From assembly GCA_900548905.1 (NCBI GenBank), contig URMK01000025.1, positions 1 to 64,000 on the forward strand: a DNA stretch of 64,000 nt, read 5' to 3'. Under the pieces are notes generated by a model, which made no database searches, was not told where the DNA came from, and worked only from the letters and a program-made list of their open reading frames with translations. The position numbers were made by a program, and so were the translations under genes. This document shows positions 8,088-16,227 of the stretch, one piece after another; position 1 is the stretch's first letter, and each line of letters opens with the position of its first letter. The stretch is from an uncultured Lachnospiraceae bacterium (GTDB lineage: Bacteria; Bacillota; Clostridia; Lachnospirales; Lachnospiraceae).

Positions 8088-9221
8088 TTAAGATGCCAGC
8101 CTGTATCCGGCCATCAATTGCTTTTTTCTTTCCATATCGGAATGAACGTATATTCTCATGGTCGTGGTAATGTTGGAATGACCCAGCAGTTCGCTGAGCG
8201 TTTTCATGTCAAATCCTCTGGAGATACAGTTTGTTGCAAAAATATGCCGGAGCATATGGAAATTAAAATAGGGGATTTCCAGCTGTTCCAGGATTTTCTT
8301 AAAGCGGTACTGCAGGGTCCTCGGTTCCAGATATTCTTTTTTCTTCCCGGAAAGGACATATCCGTCTTCTGTTCCTTTTATTCTTTTTAGAAATTCCAGA
8401 AGATAGGCCGGCAAAGGGATTTCCCGGTTGGAGCTTCTGGATTTGGGGCCGGTTACGATAACCTTGGTTCCGCCCTTTTCCTGCTGGAATGTGCGGATCC
8501 GCTGCATCGTTCCCCTTATCCGGAGCGTACCCTGCTCCCAATTTATATTTTCCCACCGCAGGGCGCATAGTTCTCCGATCCGCAGGCCGCAGCAGCCGGA
8601 TAACAGAATCCCGATGCTGGTAGGATCCTTGTCCTTTGCCCGGCTCAGGAGGTAAGTCTCCAGCTTGCGCAGCCTGTCTCCTTCGGGGGGCATAATGGTT
8701 TTATTTTTGACCGGGGCCGGAGGAGGCGGGCACTGGGGTATGCCGCATTGATATTTTTTATCCAGGAAGCGGAAAATCTGGCCCGCTATCACATGGATCT
8801 GATGCTGGTATGTACCGGAATATGTATTTCCCTTTTCCTTTCTTTCCGGGTGCTCCGGAAAAGAAAGCTGTTTCTCCGTTAAAAATATGCCGGCCGGCTG
8901 CGTTCCCCATAGAGGGAGGATATGCTTTTCTGTAATGGAGCGGTAGGTTGCATAGGTTGACTCCTTCCATTTAATCCTGTTCTCCTCCAGCCAGAGTCCG
9001 GCCGCGTCCCCCAGTGTCAGCATGGGCGGAAGCTGTGTTTTTTTCCCTGCCGGCTGCATAAGGGCCTGTTTTCTCAAAATCAGCTTTTCCCTGACCTCCC
9101 GGTAGGAATGCCCATATACGGAACGGTACGAGATTTTTGTGCCTAAGGCCTGCGGGATACGGTATCTGCCTTCCCATCTGCCATCTTTTCTTTTATATAT
9201 ATTTTCGCCTTTTCTTGCCAT
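8088..9221 (-). CDS. Tyrosine recombinase (DNA invertase)
   Basis: The 377-aa enzyme has the layout of Tn916/lambda-type integrases. An N-terminal DNA-arm-binding part is followed by a SAM-like core-binding domain (about residues 70-155). The catalytic domain (about 180-377) has visible active-site residues R214 (in GCCGLRIGELCALRW), a lysine near 260, H322 and R325 (HMLRH), H348 (LLGHSN) and nucleophile Y358 (MRIYVHS). All are intact, so it should be active. GGAGG precedes the ATG at 9221; an upstream ATG at 9233 is less likely. It lies inside the segment bounded by inverted repeats whose core sites fit such an enzyme, and inversion of its own segment is the natural role. A promoter for it is not obvious; a tandem GTTACATC pair at 9337-9352 and an ACGAATTTCGT palindrome at 9368-9378 lie upstream as possible control sites. 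Confidence 0.92.
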   Translation of the reverse strand: MARKGENIYKRKDGRWEGRYRIPQALGTKISYRSVYGHSYREVREKLILRKQALMQPAGKKTQLPPMLTLGDAAGLWLEENRIKWKESTYATYRSITEKHILPLWGTQPAGIFLTEKQLSFPEHPERKEKGNTYSGTYQHQIHVIAGQIFRFLDKKYQCGIPQCPPPPAPVKNKTIMPPEGDRLRKLETYLLSRAKDKDPTSIGILLSGCCGLRIGELCALRWENINWEQGTLRIRGTMQRIRTFQQEKGGTKVIVTGPKSRSSNREIPLPAYLLEFLKRIKGTEDGYVLSGKKKEYLEPRTLQYRFKKILEQLEIPYFNFHMLRHIFATNCISRGFDMKTLSELLGHSNITTTMRIYVHSDMERKKQLMAGYRLAS

Positions 9222-9415
9222 AATCTCCTCCATTGTCCTGACGAAATATTTGACGGTTCATAAATTAACCGGAACCGCTTGCCGGAAAATCTTTTTTAAT
9301 ATAATCTGTTTTCTGTTATTATTTTACTTGTTTAAAGTTACATCGTTACATCTGTTTGGTGAATAAGACGAATTTCGTGTAAAAGTAAATATTAATTTTA
9401 TATTTTATACATAGA

Positions 9416-9444
9416 TTGACAAAATTTAAAACCTCTTTTATAAT
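9416..9444 (+). promoter_or_regulatory. Perfect consensus sigma-A promoter inside the invertible segment
   Basis: TTGACA at 9416-9421 and TATAAT at 9439-9444 are separated by exactly 17 bp, with a very A/T-rich stretch upstream that could act as an UP element. It fires rightward, with a start point near 9451, and crosses the right inverted repeat. No gene follows before a terminator at 9541. After inversion the -10 box would lie about 80 bp upstream of the XRE start codon. Confidence 0.92.
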
Positions 9445-9487
9445 AAATCTCAAAAGAGCATTGTATTATTATAGATTTAAAGACAGA

Positions 9488-9520
9488 GTTTATTTCGCAA
9501 AAGGAAGTATTTTACGAAAA
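9488..9520 (-). repeat. Right 33-bp inverted repeat (recombination site) of the promoter switch
   Basis: This is the exact reverse complement of 7986-8018. It lies 43 bp downstream of the -10 box of the consensus promoter. It holds the arms TTTCGCAAAA and TTTTACGAAA with spacer GGAAGTA. The two sites are in inverted orientation, so recombination between them would invert rather than delete the 1.5 kb between. Confidence 0.93.
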
Positions 9521-9540
9521 GGATTTCCGAGCTTATTACG

Positions 9541-9572
9541 GCAGGCGTTCCATACGCCTGTTTTTCTTTTGC
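9541..9572 (+). terminator. Intrinsic terminator just outside the right inverted repeat
   Basis: A CAGGCG/CGCCTG stem with a 7-nt loop is followed by TTTTTCTTTT. It lies 20 bp past the right repeat and would stop transcription from the internal promoter in the present orientation, before the GH127 gene. The rest of the gap to 9821 shows only a GGTTAC-ACC-GTAACC inverted repeat at 9590-9604, a possible operator, and a TTGACC at 9631 with no convincing -10. Confidence 0.85.
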
Positions 9573-9821
9573 TTTTTTCCGGGAGAGCCGGTTACACCGT
9601 AACCCTTTCCTGTCCGGATAAAGTCGTCCGTTGACCATAAAAAAATTAAGTGCCGCATTTTTTAGGCAATATAGGGGGGGAACTTTTCCACTTTATACAT
9701 GCTTTCTACCACTCTGTCCATTCCGGCGGCATGTATTCCTTCTTATAATATAGGCATCGGCACGGCAGGCTGTTTTCATAATGCTGCCGGCAGTTTATCA
9801 ATTACATACAGGAGGGAACGA

Positions 9822-11708
9822 ATGAATACGAACAGTCAATTCAGGGAACTGGACGGCAGGCAGACGCAGCTGCTGGATCCGGAGCTGCGCCGGCGCGAGG
9901 AAGAAAACCGCAGCTATATGATACATCTGGAAAACCGGTTTTTATTGCTGAATTTTAATCTGGAGGCAGGGCGTGACACCTCTGCGGAAGCTATCGAAGG
10001 TATGCATGGCGGCTGGGAATTTCCCACCTGCGAGCTGCGGGGGCATTTTTTAGGGCACTGGCTTTCTGCGGCGGCTATGCGTTATCATGCATCGGGAGAC
10101 AGGGAAATCAAAGCGAAAGCGGACAGTATCGTGGATGAGCTGGCGGAATGCCAGAAGGAAAACGGAGGGCAGTGGGCGGCTCCTATCCCGGAGAAATACC
10201 TGTACCATATCGCAGGCGGGAAGCAGGTATGGGCTCCCCATTACACCATCCATAAGGTATTTATGGGCTTACTGGATATGTACGAATATGCGGGAAATGA
10301 GACGGCACTGCAGATCGCAGAGAATTTTGCTGATTGGTTCTATGACTGGACAAAGGATTTCAGCCGGGAACAAATGGATGATATCCTGGACTTTGAAACC
10401 GGCGGCATGCTGGAGATCTGGGTTCAGCTATACGGCATTACGGGTAAGGAGAAATATGCGGCGCTGATGGAACGGTACTACAGGGGCCGGCTGTTTGATC
10501 CTCTTCTGAGAGGCGAGGATGTTCTTACCAATATGCATGCAAACACCACCATACCGGAGGTTATCGGCTGTGCCCGGGCCTATGACGTGACAGGTGATGA
10601 AAAATGGCGGAAAATCGCAGAGAATTACTGGGATCTGGCGGTGACCCAGAGGGGGCAGTACGCTACCGGAGGGCAGACCTGCGGAGAAATCTGGTCGCCC
10701 AAAAAGAAGCTGGGGGCCAGGCTCGGCCTGAAGGGCCAGGAACATTGTACGGTCTACAATATGATCCGTCTTGCGGGCTTTCTTTTCCGCTGGAGCCGGG
10801 ATCCGGCTTATCTGGATTATCAGGAGCGGCTGCTGTATAACGGCCTGATGTCCCAGGCTTACTGGCAGAGCAATCTGAGCCATGGTTTTACCAGCCCTTA
10901 TCCTTCCAGGGGGCTGCTCACGTATTTTCTTCCCATGCGGGCAGGCGGAAGAAAAGGCTGGAGCAGCAAAACCGGTGATTTTTTCTGCTGCCACGGAACG
11001 CTGGTGCAGGCTAACGCGGCTTTCAACAGGGGGATTTATTACCAGCAGGAGGATCATATATATGTCTGCCAGTATCGGGACAGTCAGACCACCTTCACGG
11101 TAAACGGCAGCAGCGTGACGCTTTTGCAGCACGCGGATCCTCTGACGGGCAGCTCTCATCTGGCGAGTACCTCCTCGGCAAAACAGTCCGTGCTGGAGGA
11201 TACCCGGAAATACCCTTCTCAGCCGGACTGTCTGGTTCCCTGTCTGAAGCTGGAATTAGAAAAAGATACGGAAATGACGCTTCAGCTGCGTATACCCGGA
11301 TGGCTTGCCGGCGAAGCCGTTATCCTGGTAAACGACACGGAAGCATATCGAAGCGGCGATTCCTGCCTTTTTGTACCTTTAAAACGTGTCTGGAAAGACG
11401 GGGATGTCATCCGCATCCTTCTTCCCAGGGCGGTAACCTGCTTCCCGCTTCCGGAGGATGAAAGCACGGTTGCCTTCCTGTACGGGCCCCTCGTCCTGGC
11501 CGGCCTGTGTGAAGAGGAACGCATCCTTCATGTACCGGATGCCGCCCATCCGGAGCAGATTCTTACCCATGACAACGAACGGGAATGGGGAAGCTGGAAA
11601 TCCACCTTCCGAACCACAGGACAGGAAAGGGGTATCCGTTTCATCCCGTTACATGAAGTGGGTTATGAACCCTACAGCATTTATTTTCCGGTTAAATCAG
11701 ACCAATAA
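9822..11708 (+). CDS. GH127 (DUF1680) beta-L-arabinofuranosidase
   Basis: The 628-aa protein has the alpha/alpha-barrel of GH127/DUF1680 enzymes, which remove beta-L-arabinofuranose from plant glycans. The zinc-thiolate active site is visible: E307 and C309 in GQEHCTVYN, and C389-C390 in FFCCHG; in characterised GH127 enzymes the equivalent glutamate and cysteines bind zinc and one cysteine is the nucleophile. C-terminal beta domains follow from about residue 420. The start at 9822 has GGAGGG 5 nt upstream; the frame stays open about 40 codons further but without a site. There is no signal peptide, so it acts in the cytoplasm. Its 3' end overlaps the convergent GH31 gene by 17 nt. GH146 is a related possibility. 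Confidence 0.88.
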   Translation: MNTNSQFRELDGRQTQLLDPELRRREEENRSYMIHLENRFLLLNFNLEAGRDTSAEAIEGMHGGWEFPTCELRGHFLGHWLSAAAMRYHASGDREIKAKADSIVDELAECQKENGGQWAAPIPEKYLYHIAGGKQVWAPHYTIHKVFMGLLDMYEYAGNETALQIAENFADWFYDWTKDFSREQMDDILDFETGGMLEIWVQLYGITGKEKYAALMERYYRGRLFDPLLRGEDVLTNMHANTTIPEVIGCARAYDVTGDEKWRKIAENYWDLAVTQRGQYATGGQTCGEIWSPKKKLGARLGLKGQEHCTVYNMIRLAGFLFRWSRDPAYLDYQERLLYNGLMSQAYWQSNLSHGFTSPYPSRGLLTYFLPMRAGGRKGWSSKTGDFFCCHGTLVQANAAFNRGIYYQQEDHIYVCQYRDSQTTFTVNGSSVTLLQHADPLTGSSHLASTSSAKQSVLEDTRKYPSQPDCLVPCLKLELEKDTEMTLQLRIPGWLAGEAVILVNDTEAYRSGDSCLFVPLKRVWKDGDVIRILLPRAVTCFPLPEDESTVAFLYGPLVLAGLCEEERILHVPDAAHPEQILTHDNEREWGSWKSTFRTTGQERGIRFIPLHEVGYEPYSIYFPVKSDQ

Positions 11709-13701
11709 GTTCCCGGAAGCTCCCATCCTTCAAAAAAACGGGAATCACTTCCAGGGGAGCCTGTACGAGAACAGTCTGTCCGCCTTCATAGGCCGTACCA
11801 TCATGGAGGTATGTCCAGGTATGGCCTGCGGGCAGATATACCCTTCGTTGTACCTCCCCTTCATACAGGATCGGCGCTGCCAGCATATCGCTGCCGAACA
11901 TATACTGCTCCTTTAGTTCCCAGCAGCACTCCTGATCCGGGAATTCATAGAACATAGGACGCATCACCGGCCTTCCCCATTCATGGGCTTCCTGCATCAG
12001 CTGTCTTATATAAGGGCGCATAGCCTCCCGGAGACGGATATAAGAGGTCAGGATCCGGCAGATATCCTCCCCGAAGCTCCATACCTCGTTGGGGCCGCCG
12101 GAATGCTGGTATCCTGTCCCGTCTGTTCCAACCACCTCTTCCGCCGGAAGACGATCTCCATGAAGACGCATCACAGGACAGAAGGTCCCCCATTCAAACC
12201 AGCGTACCAGCAGGCTCCGGAATTCTTCTTTTTCCGGATCCCCGCCGGTAAAGCCGCCGATATCGGTGGTCCACCAGGGTATTCCCGCAATTCCCATATT
12301 CAGCCCGGCGCACAGCTGCCTCCTGAGAGTGACCCAGTCGGAATGGATATCCCCGGACCAGACAAGGGCGCCATACCGCTGGCTCCCCGCCCATGCACAG
12401 CGCACCAGGCTGACTATCTGCTCCTCCCCTGCCTGATGCAGCCCTTCATAAAAGGCCCTGGCAAAGAGCTGGGGATACAGATTCCCGATCTGTGCCTGAG
12501 TTCCCATACGGCACCGGTAATTATCATAGTCATACACAGATAAGCCCGGCTCCGCCTCATCCAGCCAGAACAGACGGATCCCTTTCTCATAATAATTCTT
12601 CCTGCATTTTTCCCACAGATAATCCCTTGCCTGGGAATTGGTCACATCGGTAAAGGTGCTGTTTTCATTGAAAAGCTTGGCGAGATCTATCCCTTTCTCC
12701 GCCTTGACCAGATACCCCTTCTGTTTCATTTCTTCATAATTTTCACTGGTCCAGGCCACCTCCGGCCAGACGGAAACCATCAGCTCCACCCCCATTTCCT
12801 TCAGGGTGCGCACCATTCCTTCCGGATCAGGGAAAAATGCCTCGTCGAACCGGAAATCCCCCATCCTGGGCCAATGGAAAAAGTCACACACGATCACGTC
12901 CAGCGGAATTTCCCGCCGCCGGTATTCCCGGGCCACCTGAAGAAGCTGCTCCTGGTTCCAGTACCGCAGCTTGCACTGCCAGAAGCCCAGGCCATATTCC
13001 GGCATCTGCGGTACCGTCCCTGTGGCCGCCGCATAAGCGCACTCTATTTCATCCGGCGTATCCCCCGCCGTAATCCAATAATCCATCTGCCGTGTACTCT
13101 GTGCCTGCCACTGCGTGGTATTCGCGCAGAAGCTGACACGTCCCACAGCCGGATTATGCCACAAAAAGCCATAGCCCAGGCTGGACAGCACAAAGGGGAC
13201 ACTGGCCTGGGAATTTCTCTGCGCCAGCTCCAGGCTGCAGTTCTTAATATTCAGAAAATCCTGCTGATACTGCCCCATCCCATACAGCTTTTCCTCCGCC
13301 TGCGAGGCAAAGGTGACGGTCAGTTCATAATCGCCGCCGATAATCGGTTTAAACCAACGGCTCCTCCTGTTCAGAGCTCCGCCCTTCCCTTCTTCCTGAA
13401 GCAGCAGGCGCCCTTTCCCATCATAAAAAGAAAGACAGACCGGCCCGCCTTCCTCCCGTGCACCGCCTTCTCTCTCCATAACCGCCCGCAGCCTGCCGTT
13501 CCTGATCTCACTCTTACCCGTACCGATATCCAGGAAAACCTCTGTCTGCGCCGGAGGAAGAAGTGCATAATCCGTATCCTCCGGATCCCCCATCATGGCG
13601 CTCCTCACCCGGAAACTGTTGTTTCCCCAGGGCTCCACCACCAGGGTTTCCCCGTCCCACCGATGTACCAGCCTGTTCCCTTCCCTGCTCATTGTCTGCA
13701 T
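11692..13701 (-). CDS. GH31 alpha-glycosidase, alpha-xylosidase-like
   Basis: This 669-aa retaining glycosidase has an N-terminal beta-sandwich (to about residue 230) and a (beta/alpha)8 catalytic barrel. The nucleophile is D381 in RLFWLDEAEPG, the form typical of alpha-xylosidases, and the acid/base is D451 in WSGDIHSDW. C-terminal beta domains follow. It probably removes alpha-xylosyl or alpha-glucosyl units from xyloglucan-type oligosaccharides. It lacks a signal peptide. It is the last gene of a minus-strand operon behind a GPH symporter, a creatininase-family protein and an esterase, with about 190 nt between the esterase stop and this start. The ATG at 13701 has GGAG about 9 nt upstream. 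Confidence 0.9.
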   Translation of the reverse strand: MQTMSREGNRLVHRWDGETLVVEPWGNNSFRVRSAMMGDPEDTDYALLPPAQTEVFLDIGTGKSEIRNGRLRAVMEREGGAREEGGPVCLSFYDGKGRLLLQEEGKGGALNRRSRWFKPIIGGDYELTVTFASQAEEKLYGMGQYQQDFLNIKNCSLELAQRNSQASVPFVLSSLGYGFLWHNPAVGRVSFCANTTQWQAQSTRQMDYWITAGDTPDEIECAYAAATGTVPQMPEYGLGFWQCKLRYWNQEQLLQVAREYRRREIPLDVIVCDFFHWPRMGDFRFDEAFFPDPEGMVRTLKEMGVELMVSVWPEVAWTSENYEEMKQKGYLVKAEKGIDLAKLFNENSTFTDVTNSQARDYLWEKCRKNYYEKGIRLFWLDEAEPGLSVYDYDNYRCRMGTQAQIGNLYPQLFARAFYEGLHQAGEEQIVSLVRCAWAGSQRYGALVWSGDIHSDWVTLRRQLCAGLNMGIAGIPWWTTDIGGFTGGDPEKEEFRSLLVRWFEWGTFCPVMRLHGDRLPAEEVVGTDGTGYQHSGGPNEVWSFGEDICRILTSYIRLREAMRPYIRQLMQEAHEWGRPVMRPMFYEFPDQECCWELKEQYMFGSDMLAAPILYEGEVQRRVYLPAGHTWTYLHDGTAYEGGQTVLVQAPLEVIPVFLKDGSFRELIGLI

Positions 13702-13888
13702 GTCTGCCCGCTCCTTTTCCCTATTATGCCGCTTATACTATTCTGGTACTATTATAGGGTTTTACCAACACACAAACAAGACACAATTACCAGAAAATCC
13801 GGCTCTTGCGCAGTCGTCCGGCAGCTCCGCTTTCCTTTGGACGGCTCCCCCTCCGGGCGATAGTCCGGGCCGGGGAGTCCGCATCCCC

Positions 13889-15259
13889 CTATTCCCCCAC
13901 AGAATGCCTGGTCACCATAGTACGTACCAGCCCGGCCAGTGACACGCCGCCCATATGCATATCCTGATCCCCGAAACGCATCACCTTGTTCTGTCCCTTT
14001 TCCACAGGAAGCCACTGCGCAAGCCCCGGCCCATTGGGATTTCCGGTTTTGATAAAATGGGAGAAATAATCCACCATAGCCTCCGACAGCCGGTAATCCC
14101 ATTCCGTAAAGGGTCTCCAGCCATTTGCCAGCGTACCGAATACATACCACAGATCCGAAGAATGCCATGCCCCGTTGTCATCACCGGGCAGCTGCCGGCA
14201 GAAGAAATAAGCATAGCTGCTGCATTTGCCCTGTTCAGATTGGATCCCGGCCCATCTTCTTGCCATTTTATGAATAAGGGGCGGCATAATATCCTCACTG
14301 GTAGATCCGCACAAATAAGGGATTGCAAGCTGGTGCCCCGCTCCGGCCGCCGCCCAAGCCGTCTCTGTAAGCATGGTCCCGTCCAGTACGGGGCCTGCAA
14401 AGGCCATGGCATTTTTCTTCTCCCTGCCCAGTCTTGCGAATTCCTCAAAAAGCCTCTCCGGCCCTATCTCACGCAGCGCCTGCAGATCCGGAGCCTTCAG
14501 ACGGCCGGCCAGTTCCTCCCAGAAAGAAAAGGCAGCCCGGGCGGTGCGTGGGGCCAGCAGACGGGAAACGCCCCCGCCGCTCAGCATGACGGCACCGGAA
14601 ATAAGGCCCCTGGTCAGAGGGCTGACGCACAGCTGCTGTACGCTCATAGCCCCTGCCGACTGCCCCATAATGGTAATGCGTCCCGGATCTCCTCCGAACG
14701 CCGCTATATTGTCATACACCCACTGAAGCGCACACAGCTGATCATACAGACCATAGTTGCCGGTATGTCCCGCCTCCGTTTCCAGCTCCGGCAGGCAGCA
14801 GAAGCCCAGCGGTCCCAGACGGTAGTTGCAGGTTACCAGAATGATCCCCCGTTTACAGTAGGCTTCTCCCGAAAAATGCTTTTCATGCCCGCAGCCTCCC
14901 TTAAAGCCGCCTCCATGGATATAGAAAAGCACCGGCGCATCCCGGCTTTCCACAGGCGCCCATATATTCAGGAAAAAGCAGTCCTCGCTGTAGGTATAAG
15001 TTTCTCCTTTCCGAAATTCCCGGTAGTAAAAGGCCTTTTCCGGTACCTCCTCTTCGTTATAAAAGGCACGGGGCTGAAAGCTGCAGGCGCCGAAGCTGCC
15101 TGCATTATAAACGCCTTCCCAATGGGTCACCTGTCCGGGATATTCCCACCGCCCTGCTTTTGCATAACGGATCCCTTTAAAAACAGCAACGCCCTCTTCT
15201 TTTCCTTCCGCTCCCTGTATGAGTCCGCAGGGCGTCTGTACCCGGTAATCCTGTATCAT
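13889..15259 (-). CDS. Type-B carboxylesterase
   Basis: The 456-aa alpha/beta-hydrolase has the carboxylesterase-B features: the oxyanion-hole stretch YIHGGGFKGG near residue 114, the nucleophile S201 in TIMGQSAGA, an acidic residue in STSEDIMPP and a histidine in NGAWHSSDLWYVFG. With no signal peptide it would act on imported substrate, for example removing acyl esters from plant oligosaccharides before GH31 and other glycosidases act. This role is inferred from the operon. The gene is 6 nt downstream of the creatininase-family gene. Length is somewhat shorter than the 490-530 aa usual for the family. Confidence 0.87.
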   Translation of the reverse strand: MIQDYRVQTPCGLIQGAEGKEEGVAVFKGIRYAKAGRWEYPGQVTHWEGVYNAGSFGACSFQPRAFYNEEEVPEKAFYYREFRKGETYTYSEDCFFLNIWAPVESRDAPVLFYIHGGGFKGGCGHEKHFSGEAYCKRGIILVTCNYRLGPLGFCCLPELETEAGHTGNYGLYDQLCALQWVYDNIAAFGGDPGRITIMGQSAGAMSVQQLCVSPLTRGLISGAVMLSGGGVSRLLAPRTARAAFSFWEELAGRLKAPDLQALREIGPERLFEEFARLGREKKNAMAFAGPVLDGTMLTETAWAAAGAGHQLAIPYLCGSTSEDIMPPLIHKMARRWAGIQSEQGKCSSYAYFFCRQLPGDDNGAWHSSDLWYVFGTLANGWRPFTEWDYRLSEAMVDYFSHFIKTGNPNGPGLAQWLPVEKGQNKVMRFGDQDMHMGGVSLAGLVRTMVTRHSVGE

Positions 15260-15265
15260 TGCGTT

Positions 15266-16141
15266 TTACTTTCCTTTCCTGTTATAAGCCGCCGGCATCC
15301 ATGGAAACCGTTCCATAACCCCGTCTTCAAACCCCTTAAGGCGGGCAAGGTTTTCCACCACACCAGGCATATCCAGCCTTTTTACAAGCTCGTCGATCCT
15401 CCGTTTCCCCTCATCCGCCAGCTCCTGCCTGCGTCCGGGTGTGGGCAGCGCCGTCGTGGAAGCATGATCCCTCGGATCCCCAAAGCAGTATCCCACGCTC
15501 CCGCTCTGGTAGGCCATATTGAAAATCCCGTTAAAGGGCGCCACCGTCTGGGGCTTCATGGAGAAAAATTCCGTAGTGAGAGGTACGTCCTCCAGCCTTC
15601 CCAGGATATCATAAGCCCCCAGGAACATCCCATCCAGCTTTTCCATAAAAGCGACGGGATTTTTCTGCATATCCTCTGCCTGAAACAAATCCTTTGCTGC
15701 GCCGAACATCTGCATAGTCATATCCATATAAAGAATGGGAACGCCGGTTTCATCGAAAAAATCCCGCACCATAGGACTGCAGGTCATATGCGCCGGCCCG
15801 TGCAGGCTGATATAGATCTGGCGTTGGAAGCCCTGACGCAGCAGACTGCGTGCAATGGCTCCCAAATAATCAATTCCCTGACGCACGCTGACCTGTGTGG
15901 TTCCCCTTCCGCTGGCCGTGGCCCCCGCATAAAAATAGGGGAGCCCTGACAGAACCAGGCCGTCACAGGCCTCCGCCATTTTAAGTGCCACCGCCTCACT
16001 GATAACCGTCTCACAGTCCAGCGGCAGTCCGCCGTGCATCTCAACCGTCCCCACCGGCACGATGATGATATCCTTTTCTTCCAGGTACGCTTCTACCTCA
16101 CTGTTTAATAATTTCGGCAAAAAACGGCTTCGCAGTTCCAT
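15266..16141 (-). CDS. Creatininase-family amidohydrolase
   Basis: The 291-aa protein matches the creatininase fold by the N-terminal metal motif PVGTVEMHGGLPLDCET, where E34, H36 and D42 fit the usual E-x-H...D ligands. H114 is in the later stretch ISLHGPAHM, where most family members have NGHGGN. Creatininase-family enzymes are di-metal hydrolases acting on cyclic or linear amides such as creatinine or formamidopyrimidines. A true creatininase role is unlikely in a sugar operon between a GPH symporter and an esterase; hydrolysis of a glycan-linked amide, lactone or ester is a guess. GGAG lies close to the ATG. Confidence 0.78.
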   Translation of the reverse strand: MELRSRFLPKLLNSEVEAYLEEKDIIIVPVGTVEMHGGLPLDCETVISEAVALKMAEACDGLVLSGLPYFYAGATASGRGTTQVSVRQGIDYLGAIARSLLRQGFQRQIYISLHGPAHMTCSPMVRDFFDETGVPILYMDMTMQMFGAAKDLFQAEDMQKNPVAFMEKLDGMFLGAYDILGRLEDVPLTTEFFSMKPQTVAPFNGIFNMAYQSGSVGYCFGDPRDHASTTALPTPGRRQELADEGKRRIDELVKRLDMPGVVENLARLKGFEDGVMERFPWMPAAYNRKGK

Positions 16142-16227
16142 ATTGATCTCCTTTCTGCTTTGTACGGGCGGCGGTAACCCGATCCTTTCCCGGGCTTATG
16201 TATGACACCGCCGTCCGCTGCTTTCCT

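Larger units (their letters stand above)
7986..9520. mobile_element. Predicted invertible DNA segment (phase-variable promoter switch)
   Basis: The 1535-bp segment is bounded by perfect 33-bp inverted repeats and holds exactly two things: a tyrosine recombinase gene on the minus strand and an outward-facing consensus promoter near the right end. There is no relaxase, excisionase, transposase or cargo. In the present orientation the promoter reads rightward over the right repeat into a terminator. After inversion it would read leftward over the repeat into the XRE gene and the polysaccharide operon. Invertible promoters with a linked recombinase controlling surface polysaccharides are known in gut bacteria. 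The assignment here rests on the repeats, promoter and gene order; inversion itself has not been observed. Confidence 0.85.

Noticed and set aside
7986..9520. Integrase segment read as a prophage or integrative conjugative element
   Set aside because: There are no direct-repeat att sites, excisionase, relaxase or phage genes; the boundaries are inverted repeats that include nothing but the recombinase and a promoter.
13955..15949. A 664-codon open frame on the plus strand
   Set aside because: It lies wholly antisense to the esterase and creatininase-family genes, has no ribosome site or recognisable domain, and follows from the codon bias of those genes.
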